NCBI RefSeq assembly: GCF_000518785.1
Contig: NZ_JAEG01000006.1
Coordinates: 186,001 to 250,000 of the forward strand
Direction of reading: 5' to 3'
DNA length: 64,000 nt
Source of the DNA: Paenirhizobium selenitireducens ATCC BAA-1503
GTDB taxonomy: Bacteria; Pseudomonadota; Alphaproteobacteria; Rhizobiales; Rhizobiaceae
The notes under the pieces are model-generated. The model worked only from the letters and a program-made list of their open reading frames with translations, was not told where the DNA came from and did not search any database. This document shows, in pieces, positions 42,971 to 56,061 of the stretch. The position numbers and the translations under genes are program-made. Position 1 is the stretch's first letter. Each line of letters starts with the position of its first letter.

Positions 42971-43426
42971 ATGGGTATGAATGTTGGATCGAGCGGTGGC
43001 GGCGGTGGCCGTCGCGGCGGAAGGCGTGGCGGCAAGAAGGCGCCGATCAGCGAGATCAACGTCACGCCGATGGTCGACGTCATGCTCGTGCTCCTGATCA
43101 TCTTCATGGTCGCGGCGCCGATGATGACGGTCGGCGTGCCGATCGACCTGCCGGAAACCCAGGCGAAAGCGATGAATTCCGACACCCAGCCGATCACCAT
43201 CTCGGTGAACCCGGCCGGGGAAATCTATCTCCAGGAAACGGCGATCCCCCTCGAAGACGTGGTTGCCAAGCTCGAGGCGATCGCCACCACCGGCTACAAC
43301 GAACGCATCTACGTGCGCGGCGATACCGCCGCTGCCTACGGCACCGTCATGCAGGTCATGGCACGCATATCCGCGGCCGGTTTCAAGAATATCGGCCTCG
43401 TGACCCTGCAAGAACAGGACAAGTGA
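42971..43426 (+). CDS. tolR: Tol-Pal system protein TolR
   Basis: A 151-residue ExbD/TolR protein with one membrane span. The span '[20 protein letters not shown]' contains the aspartate that takes part in proton flow. Before it lies an unusually Gly/Arg-rich cytoplasmic tail (about residues 5-22), after it the periplasmic domain ending in '[20 protein letters not shown]', the normal family ending. It begins 25 bases after tolQ. Confidence 0.93.
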   Translation: MGMNVGSSGGGGGRRGGRRGGKKAPISEINVTPMVDVMLVLLIIFMVAAPMMTVGVPIDLPETQAKAMNSDTQPITISVNPAGEIYLQETAIPLEDVVAKLEAIATTGYNERIYVRGDTAAAYGTVMQVMARISAAGFKNIGLVTLQEQDK

Positions 43427-43435
43427 TCGGACGCG

Positions 43436-44545
43436 ATGAGAGCTAGTCTCATTTCTTCGGCTGTGCTGCACGGGCTGGCGCTTGCTTTCGCGCTGGTCAG
43501 CATCAGCGCGCCCGAATCCTTCGACGTCGCGGACGTCGAGGCGCTGCCGGTCGATATCGTGCCGATCTCGGAAATCACCCAGATCCAGCAGGGCGACAAG
43601 AGCGCCCCGGTCGCCGAGAAATCGGCCCCCGTGCCGACCAAGAAGCCGACCTCCGTTCCCGATGCGCAGAACGTCGGCGAGAACGATGTCGACCTGAAGT
43701 CGGTGCCGAAGCCGGTCGAGAAGCCGACCAAGGCGGAATCCTCGGCAGCACCCGAGAAGGTTGAGAAGGTCCAGCCGACCCAGGATGACGTGACCAACGA
43801 CATCAAGGACATCATCAAGGAAGAAACGGTTGCCGAGCCGACCGAGGTCGCCAAGGCCGAACCGGCGAAGCCAGAAGTGACGCCCGAGCCCAAGCCGCCG
43901 GCCGAGAGCGAACCGAAGCCGGAAGAGGCTCAGGCCGAGGAAATTCCGTTGCCCGACAGCGTTCCGGTTCCGACCGCCAAGCCGAAGCCCGAAAAGCCGA
44001 AGCCGGCCGAGGCGAAGCCCGCGGAGACCAAGCCGACCCAGAGCGAGACGGCCAAGGCTGATAACAAGAAGAAGGACGTCAAGACCCAGGAGACGGCGAA
44101 GTCGAAATCCGCCAAGGAGAGCGACTTCAACGCCGACGAGGTCGCGGCCCTCCTGAACAAGAACGACCCGACCGCCGGCGGCGCCAAGGCATCGCCGGAC
44201 AAGGCGGCCTTCGGCGGCAAGAAGACCACCGGCGGCTCGGAGCTCAGCCAGAGCGAGATGGACGCGCTGCGCGGCCAGATCCAGAACAACTGGTCGGTCA
44301 TTCCGGGCCTCGCCGATGCGGCGGACGTCCGCATCAAGGTGAAATTCCAGCTCGACGAGTCCGGCGAGCTGATCGGCGAACCGGAAGTCACCGCGACCGG
44401 CGGAACGCCGCAGACCCAACAAGTGCTGATGGGCGGCGCACGCCGCGCCGTCCTGCGCTCCGCCCCCTTCAAGAACCTTCCCCGGGACAAATACGATGCC
44501 TGGTCGGAAGTGATCGTCAATTTCGACCCCAGCGAACTGATGTAA
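43436..44545 (+). CDS. tolA: Tol-Pal system protein TolA
   Basis: A 369-residue periplasm-spanning protein linking the TolQR motor to TolB/Pal. An N-terminal anchor ('RASLISSAVLHGLALAFALV') contains the conserved SxxxH. Then comes a long Lys/Pro/Glu/Ala-rich stretch (about residues 45-250) that would form an extended or helical arm, and a C-terminal TolA/TonB-like domain beginning 'LSQSEMDALRGQIQNNWSVI'. The domain ends 'DAWSEVIVNFDPSELM'. It starts 9 bases after tolR. The repetitive middle also leaves a very long open frame on the other strand, which is not a gene. Confidence 0.9.
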   Translation: MRASLISSAVLHGLALAFALVSISAPESFDVADVEALPVDIVPISEITQIQQGDKSAPVAEKSAPVPTKKPTSVPDAQNVGENDVDLKSVPKPVEKPTKAESSAAPEKVEKVQPTQDDVTNDIKDIIKEETVAEPTEVAKAEPAKPEVTPEPKPPAESEPKPEEAQAEEIPLPDSVPVPTAKPKPEKPKPAEAKPAETKPTQSETAKADNKKKDVKTQETAKSKSAKESDFNADEVAALLNKNDPTAGGAKASPDKAAFGGKKTTGGSELSQSEMDALRGQIQNNWSVIPGLADAADVRIKVKFQLDESGELIGEPEVTATGGTPQTQQVLMGGARRAVLRSAPFKNLPRDKYDAWSEVIVNFDPSELM

Positions 44546-44566
44546 GAGCTGAAAGGCTTGGATCCT

Positions 44567-45874
44567 ATGATGAAACTCAACCTTCTTCGAACCCTGATGG
44601 TGATCGTCGGCTTGGCCGGCGCCTTTGCCACCCCGGCGAGCGCAGTCGTCGAAATCAACATCAACAAGGGCAATGTCGAGCCGCTGCCGATCGCGATCAC
44701 CGACTTCGTCTCCGGCGACGGCATCGGCGCGAAGATCGCCGCCGTCGTCGAGGCCGACCTCAAGCGCTCCGGCCTCTTCGCCCCGGTCAACCGCGCGGCC
44801 TTCATCGAGAAGATCACCAATCCCGACCAGGCTCCGCGCTTCGAGGACTGGAAGGTGGTCAACGCCCAGGCGCTCGTCGTCGGCCGGATCAGCAAGGAAG
44901 GCGACGGTCGTCTTCGCGCCGAGTTCCGCCTGTGGGACACCTTTGCCGGCCAGCAGATGACCGGCCAGCAGTTCTACACCCAGCCGGAGAACTGGCGGCG
45001 CGTCGCCCACATCATCGCCGATGCGATCTATGAGCGCATCACCGGCGAGAAGGGCTATTTCGACACCCGCATCGTCTTCGTCTCGGAAAGCGGTCCGAAG
45101 ACCGACCGCAAGCGCCAGCTCGCCATCATGGACCAGGACGGCGAGAACGTCCGCATGCTGACCGGCTCCAAGGACATCGTTCTGACGCCGCGCTTTTCGC
45201 CGAGCCGCCAGGAAGTGACCTACATGTCGTTCGAAGGCCAGCAGCCGCGCGTCTACCTTCTCCAGCTGGAGACCGGGCAGCGCGAAGTGGTCGGCAACTT
45301 CCCCGGCATGACCTTCTCGCCGCGCTTCTCGCCCGATGGCCAGCGCGTCATCATGAGCCTGCAGCAGGACGGCAACGCCAACATCTACACGATGGACCTG
45401 CGCTCGCGCACCACGACGCGCCTCACCTCGACGGCCGCGATCGACACCTCGCCGTCCTATTCCCCGGACGGCGCCCGGATCGTCTTCGAATCCGACCGCG
45501 GCGGCCGCCAGCAGCTCTACGTGATGAACGCCGACGGCTCTGGCCAGCAGCGCATCTCGTTCGGCGACGGCTCCTACTCGACCCCCGTCTGGTCGCCGCG
45601 CGGCGACCTGATCGCCTTCACCAAGCAGTCGGGCGGCAAGTTCTCGATCGGCGTGATGAAGACCGACGGCTCGGGCGAGCGCATCCTCACCTCCGGCTTC
45701 CACAATGAAGGCCCGACCTGGGCGCCGAACGGCCGCGTGCTGATGTTCTTCCGCCAGACCGCCGGCTCCGGCGGCCCGCAGCTTTATTCGATCGATCTGA
45801 CCGGCTACAACGAGCAACTCGTCAAGACCCCGACCTACGCCTCCGATCCGGCCTGGTCGCCGCTTCTCGAATAG
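44567..45874 (+). CDS. tolB: Tol-Pal system beta-propeller protein TolB
   Basis: A 435-residue periplasmic protein. The signal peptide ends near 'ATPASAVVE'. The N-terminal domain includes '[20 protein letters not shown]', typical of TolB, and the C-terminal six-bladed propeller has repeated '[11 protein letters not shown]', '[13 protein letters not shown]' and '[12 protein letters not shown]' blades that bind Pal. Two adjacent ATG codons (44567, 44570) are both good starts 10-13 bases after a GAAAGG site; a TTG at 44558 is less likely. It starts 21 bases after tolA. Confidence 0.94.
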   Translation: MMKLNLLRTLMVIVGLAGAFATPASAVVEININKGNVEPLPIAITDFVSGDGIGAKIAAVVEADLKRSGLFAPVNRAAFIEKITNPDQAPRFEDWKVVNAQALVVGRISKEGDGRLRAEFRLWDTFAGQQMTGQQFYTQPENWRRVAHIIADAIYERITGEKGYFDTRIVFVSESGPKTDRKRQLAIMDQDGENVRMLTGSKDIVLTPRFSPSRQEVTYMSFEGQQPRVYLLQLETGQREVVGNFPGMTFSPRFSPDGQRVIMSLQQDGNANIYTMDLRSRTTTRLTSTAAIDTSPSYSPDGARIVFESDRGGRQQLYVMNADGSGQQRISFGDGSYSTPVWSPRGDLIAFTKQSGGKFSIGVMKTDGSGERILTSGFHNEGPTWAPNGRVLMFFRQTAGSGGPQLYSIDLTGYNEQLVKTPTYASDPAWSPLLE

Positions 45875-46028
45875 GCCGCATTCATGCCTCTTTCCTGCCG
45901 CAAGGTTCGCCCGAACAGCGCCTAGCGGCAGTGATTTGACACTTTCTTAACCATGTTCGTTGGATGCCGGTTAACCTCGAATGGTTAAAGTCCGGCAACC
46001 CTACGGAAAGACATCAAGGAGACCGGCT

Positions 46029-46559
46029 ATGAGCCGCATTCACACTCCGGCGAAGAGCCGCATGCAGCAGATCGCCAGCAACCCGGCCGTCATCGCCATC
46101 GCCCTGACACTGGCGCTTGCCGGCTGCGCCTCGAAGAAGAACCTGCCGAACAGCGCCTCCGACCTCGGCCTCGGTGCCGGTGCGGCAACCCCGGGCTCGA
46201 CCCAGGACTTCACCGTCAATGTCGGCGACCGCATCTTCTTCGACACCGACTCGACCTCGATCCGTGCCGACGCCCAGCAGATTCTCGACCGCCAGGCCCA
46301 GTGGCTTGCCAAGTATCCGAACTACGCGATTACCGTCGAAGGCCATGCCGACGAACGCGGCACCCGCGAATACAACCTGGCGCTCGGTGCCCGCCGTGCC
46401 GCCGTCACCCGCGACTACCTGGCGTCGCGCGGCGTTCCGGCGAGCCGCATGAAGACCATCTCCTACGGCAAGGAACGTCCGGTCGCCGTCTGCGACGACA
46501 TCTCCTGCTGGTCGCAGAACCGTCGCGCGGTCACCGTGCTCGGCGGCGCCGGAATGTAA
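46029..46559 (+). CDS. pal: peptidoglycan-associated lipoprotein Pal
   Basis: A 176-residue outer-membrane lipoprotein. The lipobox LAGC follows an unusually long N-terminal part of about 35 residues (start at MSRIHTPAKSRMQQ). The OmpA-like domain shows 'RIFFDTDSTSIRADAQQILD' and 'AITVEGHADERGTREYNLAL' with the aspartate and arginine that hold diaminopimelate of murein. It completes the Tol-Pal core and ties the outer membrane to the cell wall during division. It starts about 155 bases after tolB and is followed by a strong terminator. Confidence 0.94.
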   Translation: MSRIHTPAKSRMQQIASNPAVIAIALTLALAGCASKKNLPNSASDLGLGAGAATPGSTQDFTVNVGDRIFFDTDSTSIRADAQQILDRQAQWLAKYPNYAITVEGHADERGTREYNLALGARRAAVTRDYLASRGVPASRMKTISYGKERPVAVCDDISCWSQNRRAVTVLGGAGM

Positions 46560-46583
46560 TTTCCGCTTCAGGCGGCAGACTTG

Positions 46584-46624
46584 CGAAAGGCGGCTTCCCT
46601 CGGGGAGCCGCCTTTCGGCTTTTC
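46584..46624 (+). terminator. intrinsic terminator after pal
   Basis: CGAAAGGCGGCT pairs perfectly over 12 bp with AGCCGCCTTTCG and is followed by GCTTTTCTCC. It ends the tol-pal message 25 bases after the stop. Confidence 0.85.
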
Positions 46625-46728
46625 TCCATACTTTGGCCGAACTTCGGTTGCTTTTTGCCGGCAATTGGAAAAAATCTTCCGGTTGCGCCAAACCCGGCGC
46701 GACGATTCATGAAGACAGGAACAATGAC

Positions 46729-47694
46729 ATGAAAAGACTTGTCATGGCCGCATTGCTCGGGGCGGCGACTGTGGCCGGCCTGCACGGAAACGCCAGTTCG
46801 ATGCAGCTCCTAGCACCGCGCCCCGCGCCGGAAGCACGGACTGCCGAGACTGCGCCCGAGCGCGCGCCGGTGATACTCGCCCAGAGCGCCGATCCGTCGA
46901 TCCGCATCCTGCAGCTCGAGGAGGAGATCCGCAACCTCAACGGCCGGATCGAGGAAATGAGCTTCCAGATCCTGCAGATGCAGGAGCAGATGCGCAAGAC
47001 CCAGGAAGACAACGAGTTCCGTTTCCAGGATCTCGAGAAGGGCGGCACCAAGAAGAGCGGTGCCCTCGACACACCGGTCAACGGCAACGGACAATCGGAC
47101 TCCGTCGCCCAGGTTATCACCCAGGATCCGGTACCCGGCAGCAATGCCGGGTCCGACCCGATCGGCCAGCCCGAGCAGGTGCTCGGCTCGATCGAGCTCG
47201 ACAGCCAGGGCATGCCCAGCTCGGCCACCCTCAACCAGGATGCGATCGGCAACGGCTCGACCGCCCTTCCCGGCGTCGAAACGGTCAAGCCGACCGACAC
47301 GGCTTCGCTCGGCTCCGAAGGCGACGTCTACCAGGTCGCCTACGGCCATGTCCTGTCCGGCGACTACGCCATGGCGGAGAACGAGCTGAACGGTTTCATC
47401 ATCAGCTACCCGCAGAGCCCGAAGATCGCCGATGCCAACTTCTGGCTGGGCGAGGCGCAGTATTCGCAAGGCAAGTTCAACGAATCGGCAAAGACCTTCC
47501 TCAACGCCCATCAGGCCTACGGCTCATCGCCCAAGGCACCCGAAATGCTCCTGAAGCTCGGCATGTCCCTTGCCGCCCTCGACAACACCGAGACCGCCTG
47601 CGCCACGCTGCGCGAAGTGACGAAGCGCTACCCCAAGGCATCGCGTGCCGTGGTTTCCAAGGTTGCCTCCGAACAGAAGCGGCTTCGCTGCTGA
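46729..47694 (+). CDS. cpoB: cell division coordinator CpoB (YbgF)
   Basis: A 321-residue periplasmic protein that links Tol-Pal activity to murein synthesis at the septum. A signal peptide (MKRLVMAALLGAATVAGLHG) is followed by a coiled-coil trimer segment at about residues 55-95 ('SIRILQLEEEIRNLNGRIEE'), a Ser/Pro/Gly-rich linker, and C-terminal TPR repeats ('QVAYGHVLSGDYAMAENELN', 'FWLGEAQYSQGKFNESAKTF'). The start at 46729 gives the signal peptide. It has its own upstream gap beyond the pal terminator. Confidence 0.93.
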   Translation: MKRLVMAALLGAATVAGLHGNASSMQLLAPRPAPEARTAETAPERAPVILAQSADPSIRILQLEEEIRNLNGRIEEMSFQILQMQEQMRKTQEDNEFRFQDLEKGGTKKSGALDTPVNGNGQSDSVAQVITQDPVPGSNAGSDPIGQPEQVLGSIELDSQGMPSSATLNQDAIGNGSTALPGVETVKPTDTASLGSEGDVYQVAYGHVLSGDYAMAENELNGFIISYPQSPKIADANFWLGEAQYSQGKFNESAKTFLNAHQAYGSSPKAPEMLLKLGMSLAALDNTETACATLREVTKRYPKASRAVVSKVASEQKRLRC

Positions 47695-47714
47695 CCGGCC
47701 GCGGCACATCTGCC

Positions 47715-49028
47715 GTGGACACGCCTTCTCCCGCCTCCCCTGAAGACGCCGCCCGCCGGCTCCTGATTTCCCTTCGCAATCCGACCCGCCTTCTCGTCGC
47801 CATCTCCGGCGGCAGCGATTCGACCGGCCTGCTGGTTGCCCTGAAGCGCGCGTCTGCCGATTGCGGCAGCCCCCATGACCTTGTCGCGGCGACCGTCGAC
47901 CATGCACTCCGCCCGCACTCGGCCGCCGAAGCCCAGGCTGTCGCCCGGCTCTGCGCCTCACTCGACATTCCCCACCGCATCCTGACCTGGCATGGCGCCA
48001 AGCCCACGACCGGCATTTCGGCGGCAGCCCGCGAGGCGCGCTACGCCATGCTCGCCGATGCGGCCGCCGATTTCGGCGCCACGGCGATCGTCACCGGCCA
48101 TACGGCCGATGACCAGGACGAGACGATCGCCATGCGCGCCGCCCGCGCCGCAGAAGACAATCTCGGCCTCTCCGGCATGGCCGGGGCCATGCTCTACGAT
48201 CGCCGGATCTGGGTGCTCAGGCCGTTTCTCTCCGTGCGGCGCGACGCGATCCGAGACTATCTGACAGACGCCGGAATCGGCTGGATCGACGATCCGAGCA
48301 ATGCCGACCGGCGCTATGAGCGGGTGCGCGTCCGCCAGGACCGCGGCACTGCCATGCGACCGTCCGGAGAGGAAGCCACTGAGCGGCGCAGGCAATTGTC
48401 GACAGGCGCGGCTGGCCTCATGGAGCGCTACGCCACGCTTCATGCCGGTTGTCTCATTGCGCTGTCACCCGAAGCGCTGGGCGCCGAGCCGGCAATCCTG
48501 CGCCATGCACTCGCAACGCTCGTGGCCGTCGCCGGCGGCAAGCCGCACCGACCGGGCATGGCTGCCATGGACAAACTGATGCGGTTGGTGGGGTCCGGAT
48601 TGCCCGGCCGGATGACGCTGGCGCGCGCACTCGTGCAGTGCCGCCGCGACGGCCTTTATCTGATGCGCGAAATCCGCGATGTTTTGCCGCGTCCGGTCCC
48701 CGCCCATTCCGCCATCCTGTGGGACGGCCGCTACCGCGTCACAAACCAGACCGACGAGGTGCTGCAGGTCGGGCCGCGGACCGAACCTCCTCCGTCATCC
48801 AAAGCCGAAGTCCTGCCGCCGGCAATGCAGCGCCACATGGCCCGGATTTCCCCTGAGATCCGGGCGGTGCCGGAGATGGAGACGGGCACGGAAGCGCCGG
48901 CCGCCCCCGCAGCGATCGAGCCCGCCTTCCCTCTGTTCGATCGCTTCCTCGCCGAAACCGACCTCCCCCTGGCCGACGCCGTCGCCCGCCTCTTTGGACG
49001 GAAGGCCTATTTGCCGCCTCCGGCTTAA
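47715..49028 (+). CDS. tilS: tRNA(Ile)-lysidine synthase
   Basis: A 437-residue ATP-dependent enzyme that turns C34 of tRNA-Ile (CAU) into lysidine so that it reads AUA. The PP-loop is 'LLVAISGGSDSTGLLVALK', followed by 'AATVDHALRPHSAAEAQAVA' and 'TAIVTGHTADDQDETIAMRA', all typical of TilS, and 'RPFLSVRRDAIRDYL' and 'GWIDDPSNADRRYERVRVR' complete the catalytic domain. The C-terminal half is less conserved. The start is GTG at 47715, 20 bases after cpoB. It precedes ftsH as in many alphaproteobacteria. Confidence 0.93.
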   Translation: MDTPSPASPEDAARRLLISLRNPTRLLVAISGGSDSTGLLVALKRASADCGSPHDLVAATVDHALRPHSAAEAQAVARLCASLDIPHRILTWHGAKPTTGISAAAREARYAMLADAAADFGATAIVTGHTADDQDETIAMRAARAAEDNLGLSGMAGAMLYDRRIWVLRPFLSVRRDAIRDYLTDAGIGWIDDPSNADRRYERVRVRQDRGTAMRPSGEEATERRRQLSTGAAGLMERYATLHAGCLIALSPEALGAEPAILRHALATLVAVAGGKPHRPGMAAMDKLMRLVGSGLPGRMTLARALVQCRRDGLYLMREIRDVLPRPVPAHSAILWDGRYRVTNQTDEVLQVGPRTEPPPSSKAEVLPPAMQRHMARISPEIRAVPEMETGTEAPAAPAAIEPAFPLFDRFLAETDLPLADAVARLFGRKAYLPPPA

Positions 49029-49150
49029 GCGGTTATTGACGGAAAACGCACTCATACCGCCGCTTTGCCTTGGCAAGGCCCCAGTGCGATCCTATGTTAG
49101 TCGACAATCAGGCGGGCTCTTCAGCACGCAACACATGTTCGGGGAGTTCG

Positions 49151-51088
<1,938 letters not shown>

Positions 51089-51107
51089 TTTTCGGCGCAT
51101 AAAATGC

Positions 51108-51142
51108 AAAGGCCACCCTCCGGTTTCGGAGGGTGGCCTTTT
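51108..51142 (+). terminator. intrinsic terminator after ftsH
   Basis: A perfect 15-bp stem (AAAGGCCACCCTCCG / CGGAGGGTGGCCTTT) with a GTTT loop and T-rich tail lies 20 bases after the ftsH stop. Confidence 0.92.
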
Positions 51143-51314
51143 ACTTTTCACTCACAAGATGTAAGCGCTGTTGACGCTAATTTACGTGCCCTCAGCCGCG
51201 TTCTGTGGCAAGAGCACGCGCATTGGCATAGCTGCCGGCCACCTGGCCGGCTCGGGAATCCAGCGCCTTTCGCCAGCGCCTCGTGGCGCCGGCTCGATCA
51301 TTGCAGGAGAACAG

Positions 51315-52670
<1,356 letters not shown>

Positions 52671-52690
52671 TTCTCGTCTCTGGCGTTCAG

Positions 52691-52799
52691 CCCCTCATCC
52701 GCCTGCCGGCACCTTCTCCCCGCAAGCGGGGAGAAGGCCAAATGCCGCAACGTTTCCGTCCCCTCTCCCCGCTTGCGGGGAGAGGGCCAGGGTGAGGGG
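52691..52799. repeat. palindromic intergenic repeat element with two hairpins
   Basis: This 109-base unit starts with CCCCTCA and ends with TGAGGGG, and between these ends are two perfect hairpins, at 52712-52737 and 52761-52786, both built on CTCCCCGC(AA/TT)GCGGGGAG. The second hairpin is close to a copy of the first. This structure is that of REP/RIME-like elements scattered between genes in rhizobial genomes. Only one copy is in the window, so its repeat nature outside it is inferred. Confidence 0.7.
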
Positions 52800-52814
52800 C
52801 AAACCCACGAACAA

Positions 52815-52848
52815 AAACGGCCCGGTTGCGCGCGCAGCCGGGCCGTTT
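52815..52848. terminator. bidirectional terminator between glmM and yebC
   Basis: AAACGGCCCGG pairs with CCGGGCCGTTT; the loop (TTGCGCGCGCAG) can extend the stem. A-rich sequence on one side gives a T-run for the leftward yebC message, 20 bases after its stop. Confidence 0.82.
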
Positions 52849-52867
52849 CCTGAAATACTGCGGTCGT

Positions 52868-53614
52868 TCAGGCCGAAAGCTTGGCCATGACTTCGTCCGA
52901 CACTTCGAAGTTCGAATAGACGTTCTGCACGTCGTCGTCGTCTTCGAGTGTGCCGATCAGCTTCATCAGCGACTGCGCCTTCTCCTCGTCGACCTCGATC
53001 GTGTTCTGCGGCTTCCAGATCGCCTTGACGCTTTCCGCCACACCGAGCACGTCTTCGAGCGCCTTGGACACTTCGTTCATGTCCTCGAAGGCGCAATAGA
53101 TCGTGTGGCCGTCCTCGTCGGAAGCGACATCCTCGGCACCGGCCTCGATCGCCGCTTCCATGACCTTGTCGGCATCGCCGACGGAAGCCTTGTAGGTGAT
53201 CTCGCCGACGTGATCGAAGGAGAAGGACACCGAGCCGGTTTCGCCGAGCGCACCGCCCGCCTTGGTGAAGGTCGATCGCACGGTGGATGCGGTGCGATTG
53301 CGGTTGTCGGTCAGCGTCTCGACGATGACGGCGATGCCGCCCGGACCGTAGCCCTCGTAACGGATCGCATCATAGGTCTCGGCGTCGGCGCCCGAGGCCT
53401 TCTTGATCGCACGGTCGATATTGTCTTTCGGCATCGACTGCGCCTTGGCGTTCTGCACGGCCAGGCGAAGGGCGGCGTTCATGGTCGGGTCGGGCAGGCC
53501 CATCTTGGCCGCAACCGTGATTTCGCGCGCGAGCTTGGAAAACATCTTGGAACGGATGCCGTCCTGTTTTCCCTTGCGGTGCATGATGTTTTTAAACTGT
53601 GAATGGCCAGCCAT
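52868..53614 (-). CDS. YebC/PmpR family protein
   Basis: A 248-residue protein of the YebC/TACO1 family, long called transcriptional regulators and now also known to help ribosomes through proline-rich stretches. The start '[20 protein letters not shown]' is the family hallmark; '[20 protein letters not shown]' and '[20 protein letters not shown]' follow, with '[18 protein letters not shown]'-like sequence and an acidic C-terminal domain ('[20 protein letters not shown]'). It ends at a terminator and is divergent from a stress-protein gene. Confidence 0.94.
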   Translation of the reverse strand: MAGHSQFKNIMHRKGKQDGIRSKMFSKLAREITVAAKMGLPDPTMNAALRLAVQNAKAQSMPKDNIDRAIKKASGADAETYDAIRYEGYGPGGIAVIVETLTDNRNRTASTVRSTFTKAGGALGETGSVSFSFDHVGEITYKASVGDADKVMEAAIEAGAEDVASDEDGHTIYCAFEDMNEVSKALEDVLGVAESVKAIWKPQNTIEVDEEKAQSLMKLIGTLEDDDDVQNVYSNFEVSDEVMAKLSA

Positions 53615-53809
53615 GGCACCCCTGATCAGGTCTATTTGTGAGGAATGGCGCCTTATACGAGCGAAACCGGCCCCGTTCAAGGGGAAGTGCACGATTCGCC
53701 GGCCCGCCGTCTTCTGTCTTTGAATCCGCGCCGCCGGCGCTTTCGCGGGAACAAGAACGCCGGCCGGCCCGTTGCATTGCCGAAACCCACCAACAACAGG
53801 AGATGGTGC

Positions 53810-54313
53810 ATGGCAAGCTTCAGCGAAGCGCGCGAAACCCCGGTCGAGCAGCTGTGGGACGAGATCGACGACATTCATGCCGGCATGCTCGGCCTCGAGG
53901 GCGGCCACATGCACATGCAGCCGATGGCACCCTTCGCCGATCCCAAGACCAACACGATCTGGTTCTTCACCAAGACGGATTCGCATCTGGTGCAGGCGCT
54001 GAAACCCGGCAGCCGCGCCCATTTCTGCGTCGTCGGCAAGGACCACGACTATCACGCCTGCCTCGGCGGCACGCTCGTGGAACGCAAGGAGCCGGCCAAG
54101 ATCGACCAGTACTGGAGCTCGATCGTCGAAGCCTGGTATGATGGCGGCAAGGCAGACCCCAAGCTCACCATGCTGGCCCTCAAGCTCGACGACGGCGAGA
54201 TCTGGGCTTCGACCGGCAATCCGCTGAAATTCGGCTGGGAGATCGCCAAGGCCAATCTGAGCGACGACAAGGAGCCGGATATCGGCGTCCATCGCCGCAT
54301 CTCCTTCGGCTGA
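53810..54313 (+). CDS. PNPOx-like general stress protein (GSP26 family)
   Basis: A 167-residue flavin-split-barrel protein of the general stress protein 26/pyridoxamine-phosphate-oxidase-like family. '[20 protein letters not shown]' and '[20 protein letters not shown]' match the FMN-binding barrel, and '[20 protein letters not shown]' the C-terminal strand. Relatives bind FMN or FAD and are induced under stress, but the reaction is unknown. A CAGGAG site stands just before the ATG at 53810. It is a single-gene unit ended by a terminator. Confidence 0.85.
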   Translation: MASFSEARETPVEQLWDEIDDIHAGMLGLEGGHMHMQPMAPFADPKTNTIWFFTKTDSHLVQALKPGSRAHFCVVGKDHDYHACLGGTLVERKEPAKIDQYWSSIVEAWYDGGKADPKLTMLALKLDDGEIWASTGNPLKFGWEIAKANLSDDKEPDIGVHRRISFG

Positions 54314-54336
54314 ACCCTCGAAATTTCGAAACGACA

Positions 54337-54362
54337 AACGCCCGGCCAGTGAGCCGGGCGTT
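54337..54362. terminator. hairpin between stress protein and flavin monooxygenase genes
   Basis: AACGCCCGGC, a 6-base loop and GCCGGGCGTT form a perfect 10-bp stem followed by CTTGTCTG; it lies between the convergent genes and has a moderate T-tail only. Confidence 0.75.
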
Positions 54363-54375
54363 CTTGTCTGGGCGG

Positions 54376-55920
54376 TCAGGCGGCCGACGTGGCGGCCTGC
54401 CGACCGATCATCGCACAGATACCGTGCTCTTCGGCTGTGAACTCGGACCCGATGATCGCGCCGAACGCCATGGCAGCCTGCCGGATGCGCGTTTCGGCAT
54501 CGCGAAGGGCGTCGGCGCCCGCCAGCCGGAACGACACGGCCGAAAGCGGACCGAACAGAAGCGCCCGCTCCAGCTCCGGCCATTCGGCCGGGTCCGGCTC
54601 GACCCCGGCATTGGCGGCAAACATCAGCGCCGCCGCATTCATCGGCATGCTCGGCGGGCCGGCCCGCATCGCCTTGCTGCGCGCGACGCCTTCGCGCATT
54701 TCGGCTTGCGAAGCCATCGGCCGCAGGCCGGCGAAGCAATAGCTGATCCACCGGGCCTGAAGTTCGAGAACCGGAAGATAGGGACCGACGAGATCGTAGA
54801 GCCCGAGGAAGGCGAGGCCCGGCAAATCCGGGTGGAAGCTGTGGTCGTGCAGGTCGAGATGGGTGTCGTCCAGATCGACCGCCTTGGCGATATCGGCTCC
54901 GAGCCATGGCAGAGACAGGCGATAACCGGTGCCGAAGACGATGCCGTCCGCATCGAAGGCGGAGCCGTCGTCGAACAGCACCCTGCCGCCTTCGATCCTG
55001 CGGATCCAGGGCGCAACGGTGATCCGCCCTTCGGCGACCGCCGGCAGGAAATGATGCGACTGGGTGATACCCGCAGCGAAGATGTTCTCATCCGGGGCCG
55101 GCGCGCCGAACTGTGCCGGATTGCCCGCAACACTCAGCACCTTCGCCTTCAACCCGGCCGCCAGCGCCTCCGGCGGCGCCACGGCCCCCAGAAGCGCCGA
55201 GGCACGATTGAACATCACATGCTCGGTCGGCACGCCGGCAATCAGCTTCGGCAGGACATAACGCTGGCGACGGTTGGCCACCACGACCTTGGCGGCACCG
55301 CCATAGGCGAGTTCCGAGGCAATCTCCAGCGCGCTGATCGAACAGCCGGCGACCAGAACCTTGCGGCCGCGATAGCGCTCGACACCGTTGTACTGGGCCG
55401 CATGAATCGCCCCCAGGCTGCCGCCGAAAGTGTCGAGGCCGGGGACCTCAGGCACTTGCGGCGTGCGGTGGCGACCGCTTGCGACGATCGCCCGCTTGAA
55501 CACGTCCTGCCGAATGCGCCCGCCCGCGACCGAGCGCACGAGCCAGCCGCCCTCCGGCGCGCGCTCCAGCGCCTCGACGCGGGTGGAGAGCCGCAGATGC
55601 GGCAGGAGACCGGCGGTGAAGGCATAGCGTTCGAGATAGTCGAGCATGTCCTCCTGGCTTGGGTAGACCGGCGTGCCGGGAGCATGATCGAGGTCGGAAA
55701 ACGCGGTCATCACCCGGCTGGTATTGGTGCGCATACCCGGCCACGTTGCGCTCGACGCCGAGGCCGAGTTCCACTGGCCGCCGACCCGGGCCGCGGCCTC
55801 GAAGATCACCGGCTCGAAACCGTGAGCGAGCAGCCATCGGCCCGCGGCCAGGCCGCCGGGGCCGGCGCCGATGATCGCTACCGAATTCTCCGGCATGATG
55901 GTTGTCTGTTCCTGTTGCAT
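54376..55920 (-). CDS. flavin-containing monooxygenase-like protein
   Basis: A 514-residue flavoprotein of the FMO/Baeyer-Villiger group. The FAD motif '[20 protein letters not shown]' is near residue 14, 'RVGGQWNS' follows, and the NADPH motif GxSxSA is visible in '[18 protein letters not shown]'. The FMO identifying region reads [13 protein letters not shown], with two residues more between the glycine and histidine than the usual FxGxxxHxxxY. '[15 protein letters not shown]' matches the conserved ATG[F/Y] region. The start at 55920 is the second of two in-frame starts and is preferred because it lies just before the FAD motif. It is divergent from the split-barrel/GAF operon. Confidence 0.85.
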   Translation of the reverse strand: MQQEQTTIMPENSVAIIGAGPGGLAAGRWLLAHGFEPVIFEAAARVGGQWNSASASSATWPGMRTNTSRVMTAFSDLDHAPGTPVYPSQEDMLDYLERYAFTAGLLPHLRLSTRVEALERAPEGGWLVRSVAGGRIRQDVFKRAIVASGRHRTPQVPEVPGLDTFGGSLGAIHAAQYNGVERYRGRKVLVAGCSISALEIASELAYGGAAKVVVANRRQRYVLPKLIAGVPTEHVMFNRASALLGAVAPPEALAAGLKAKVLSVAGNPAQFGAPAPDENIFAAGITQSHHFLPAVAEGRITVAPWIRRIEGGRVLFDDGSAFDADGIVFGTGYRLSLPWLGADIAKAVDLDDTHLDLHDHSFHPDLPGLAFLGLYDLVGPYLPVLELQARWISYCFAGLRPMASQAEMREGVARSKAMRAGPPSMPMNAAALMFAANAGVEPDPAEWPELERALLFGPLSAVSFRLAGADALRDAETRIRQAAMAFGAIIGSEFTAEEHGICAMIGRQAATSAA

Positions 55921-56061
55921 GGGTCTGCTCCTTGGGTTGTGATGGAGCGTGGCTATAGGCACATGCGATGCGCGCGTTTCCTAAAAGCTTCCTAATGCGC
56001 GGATCGCTTATCCTAAAACCTGCATAACTGCGGTATGAATCGGTCCCTCACGGAGAACACC

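Noticed and set aside
42812..45817. A 1001-codon open frame on the minus strand opposite tolRAB
   Set aside because: It is an antisense shadow of GC-rich codons; the plus strand has tolR, tolA and tolB with full family motifs and ribosome sites, and the antisense product is low-complexity with no domain.
52700..52790. CRISPR-like repeats
   Set aside because: Only two hairpin units occur, each palindromic, without spacers of equal length; they form one REP-like element.
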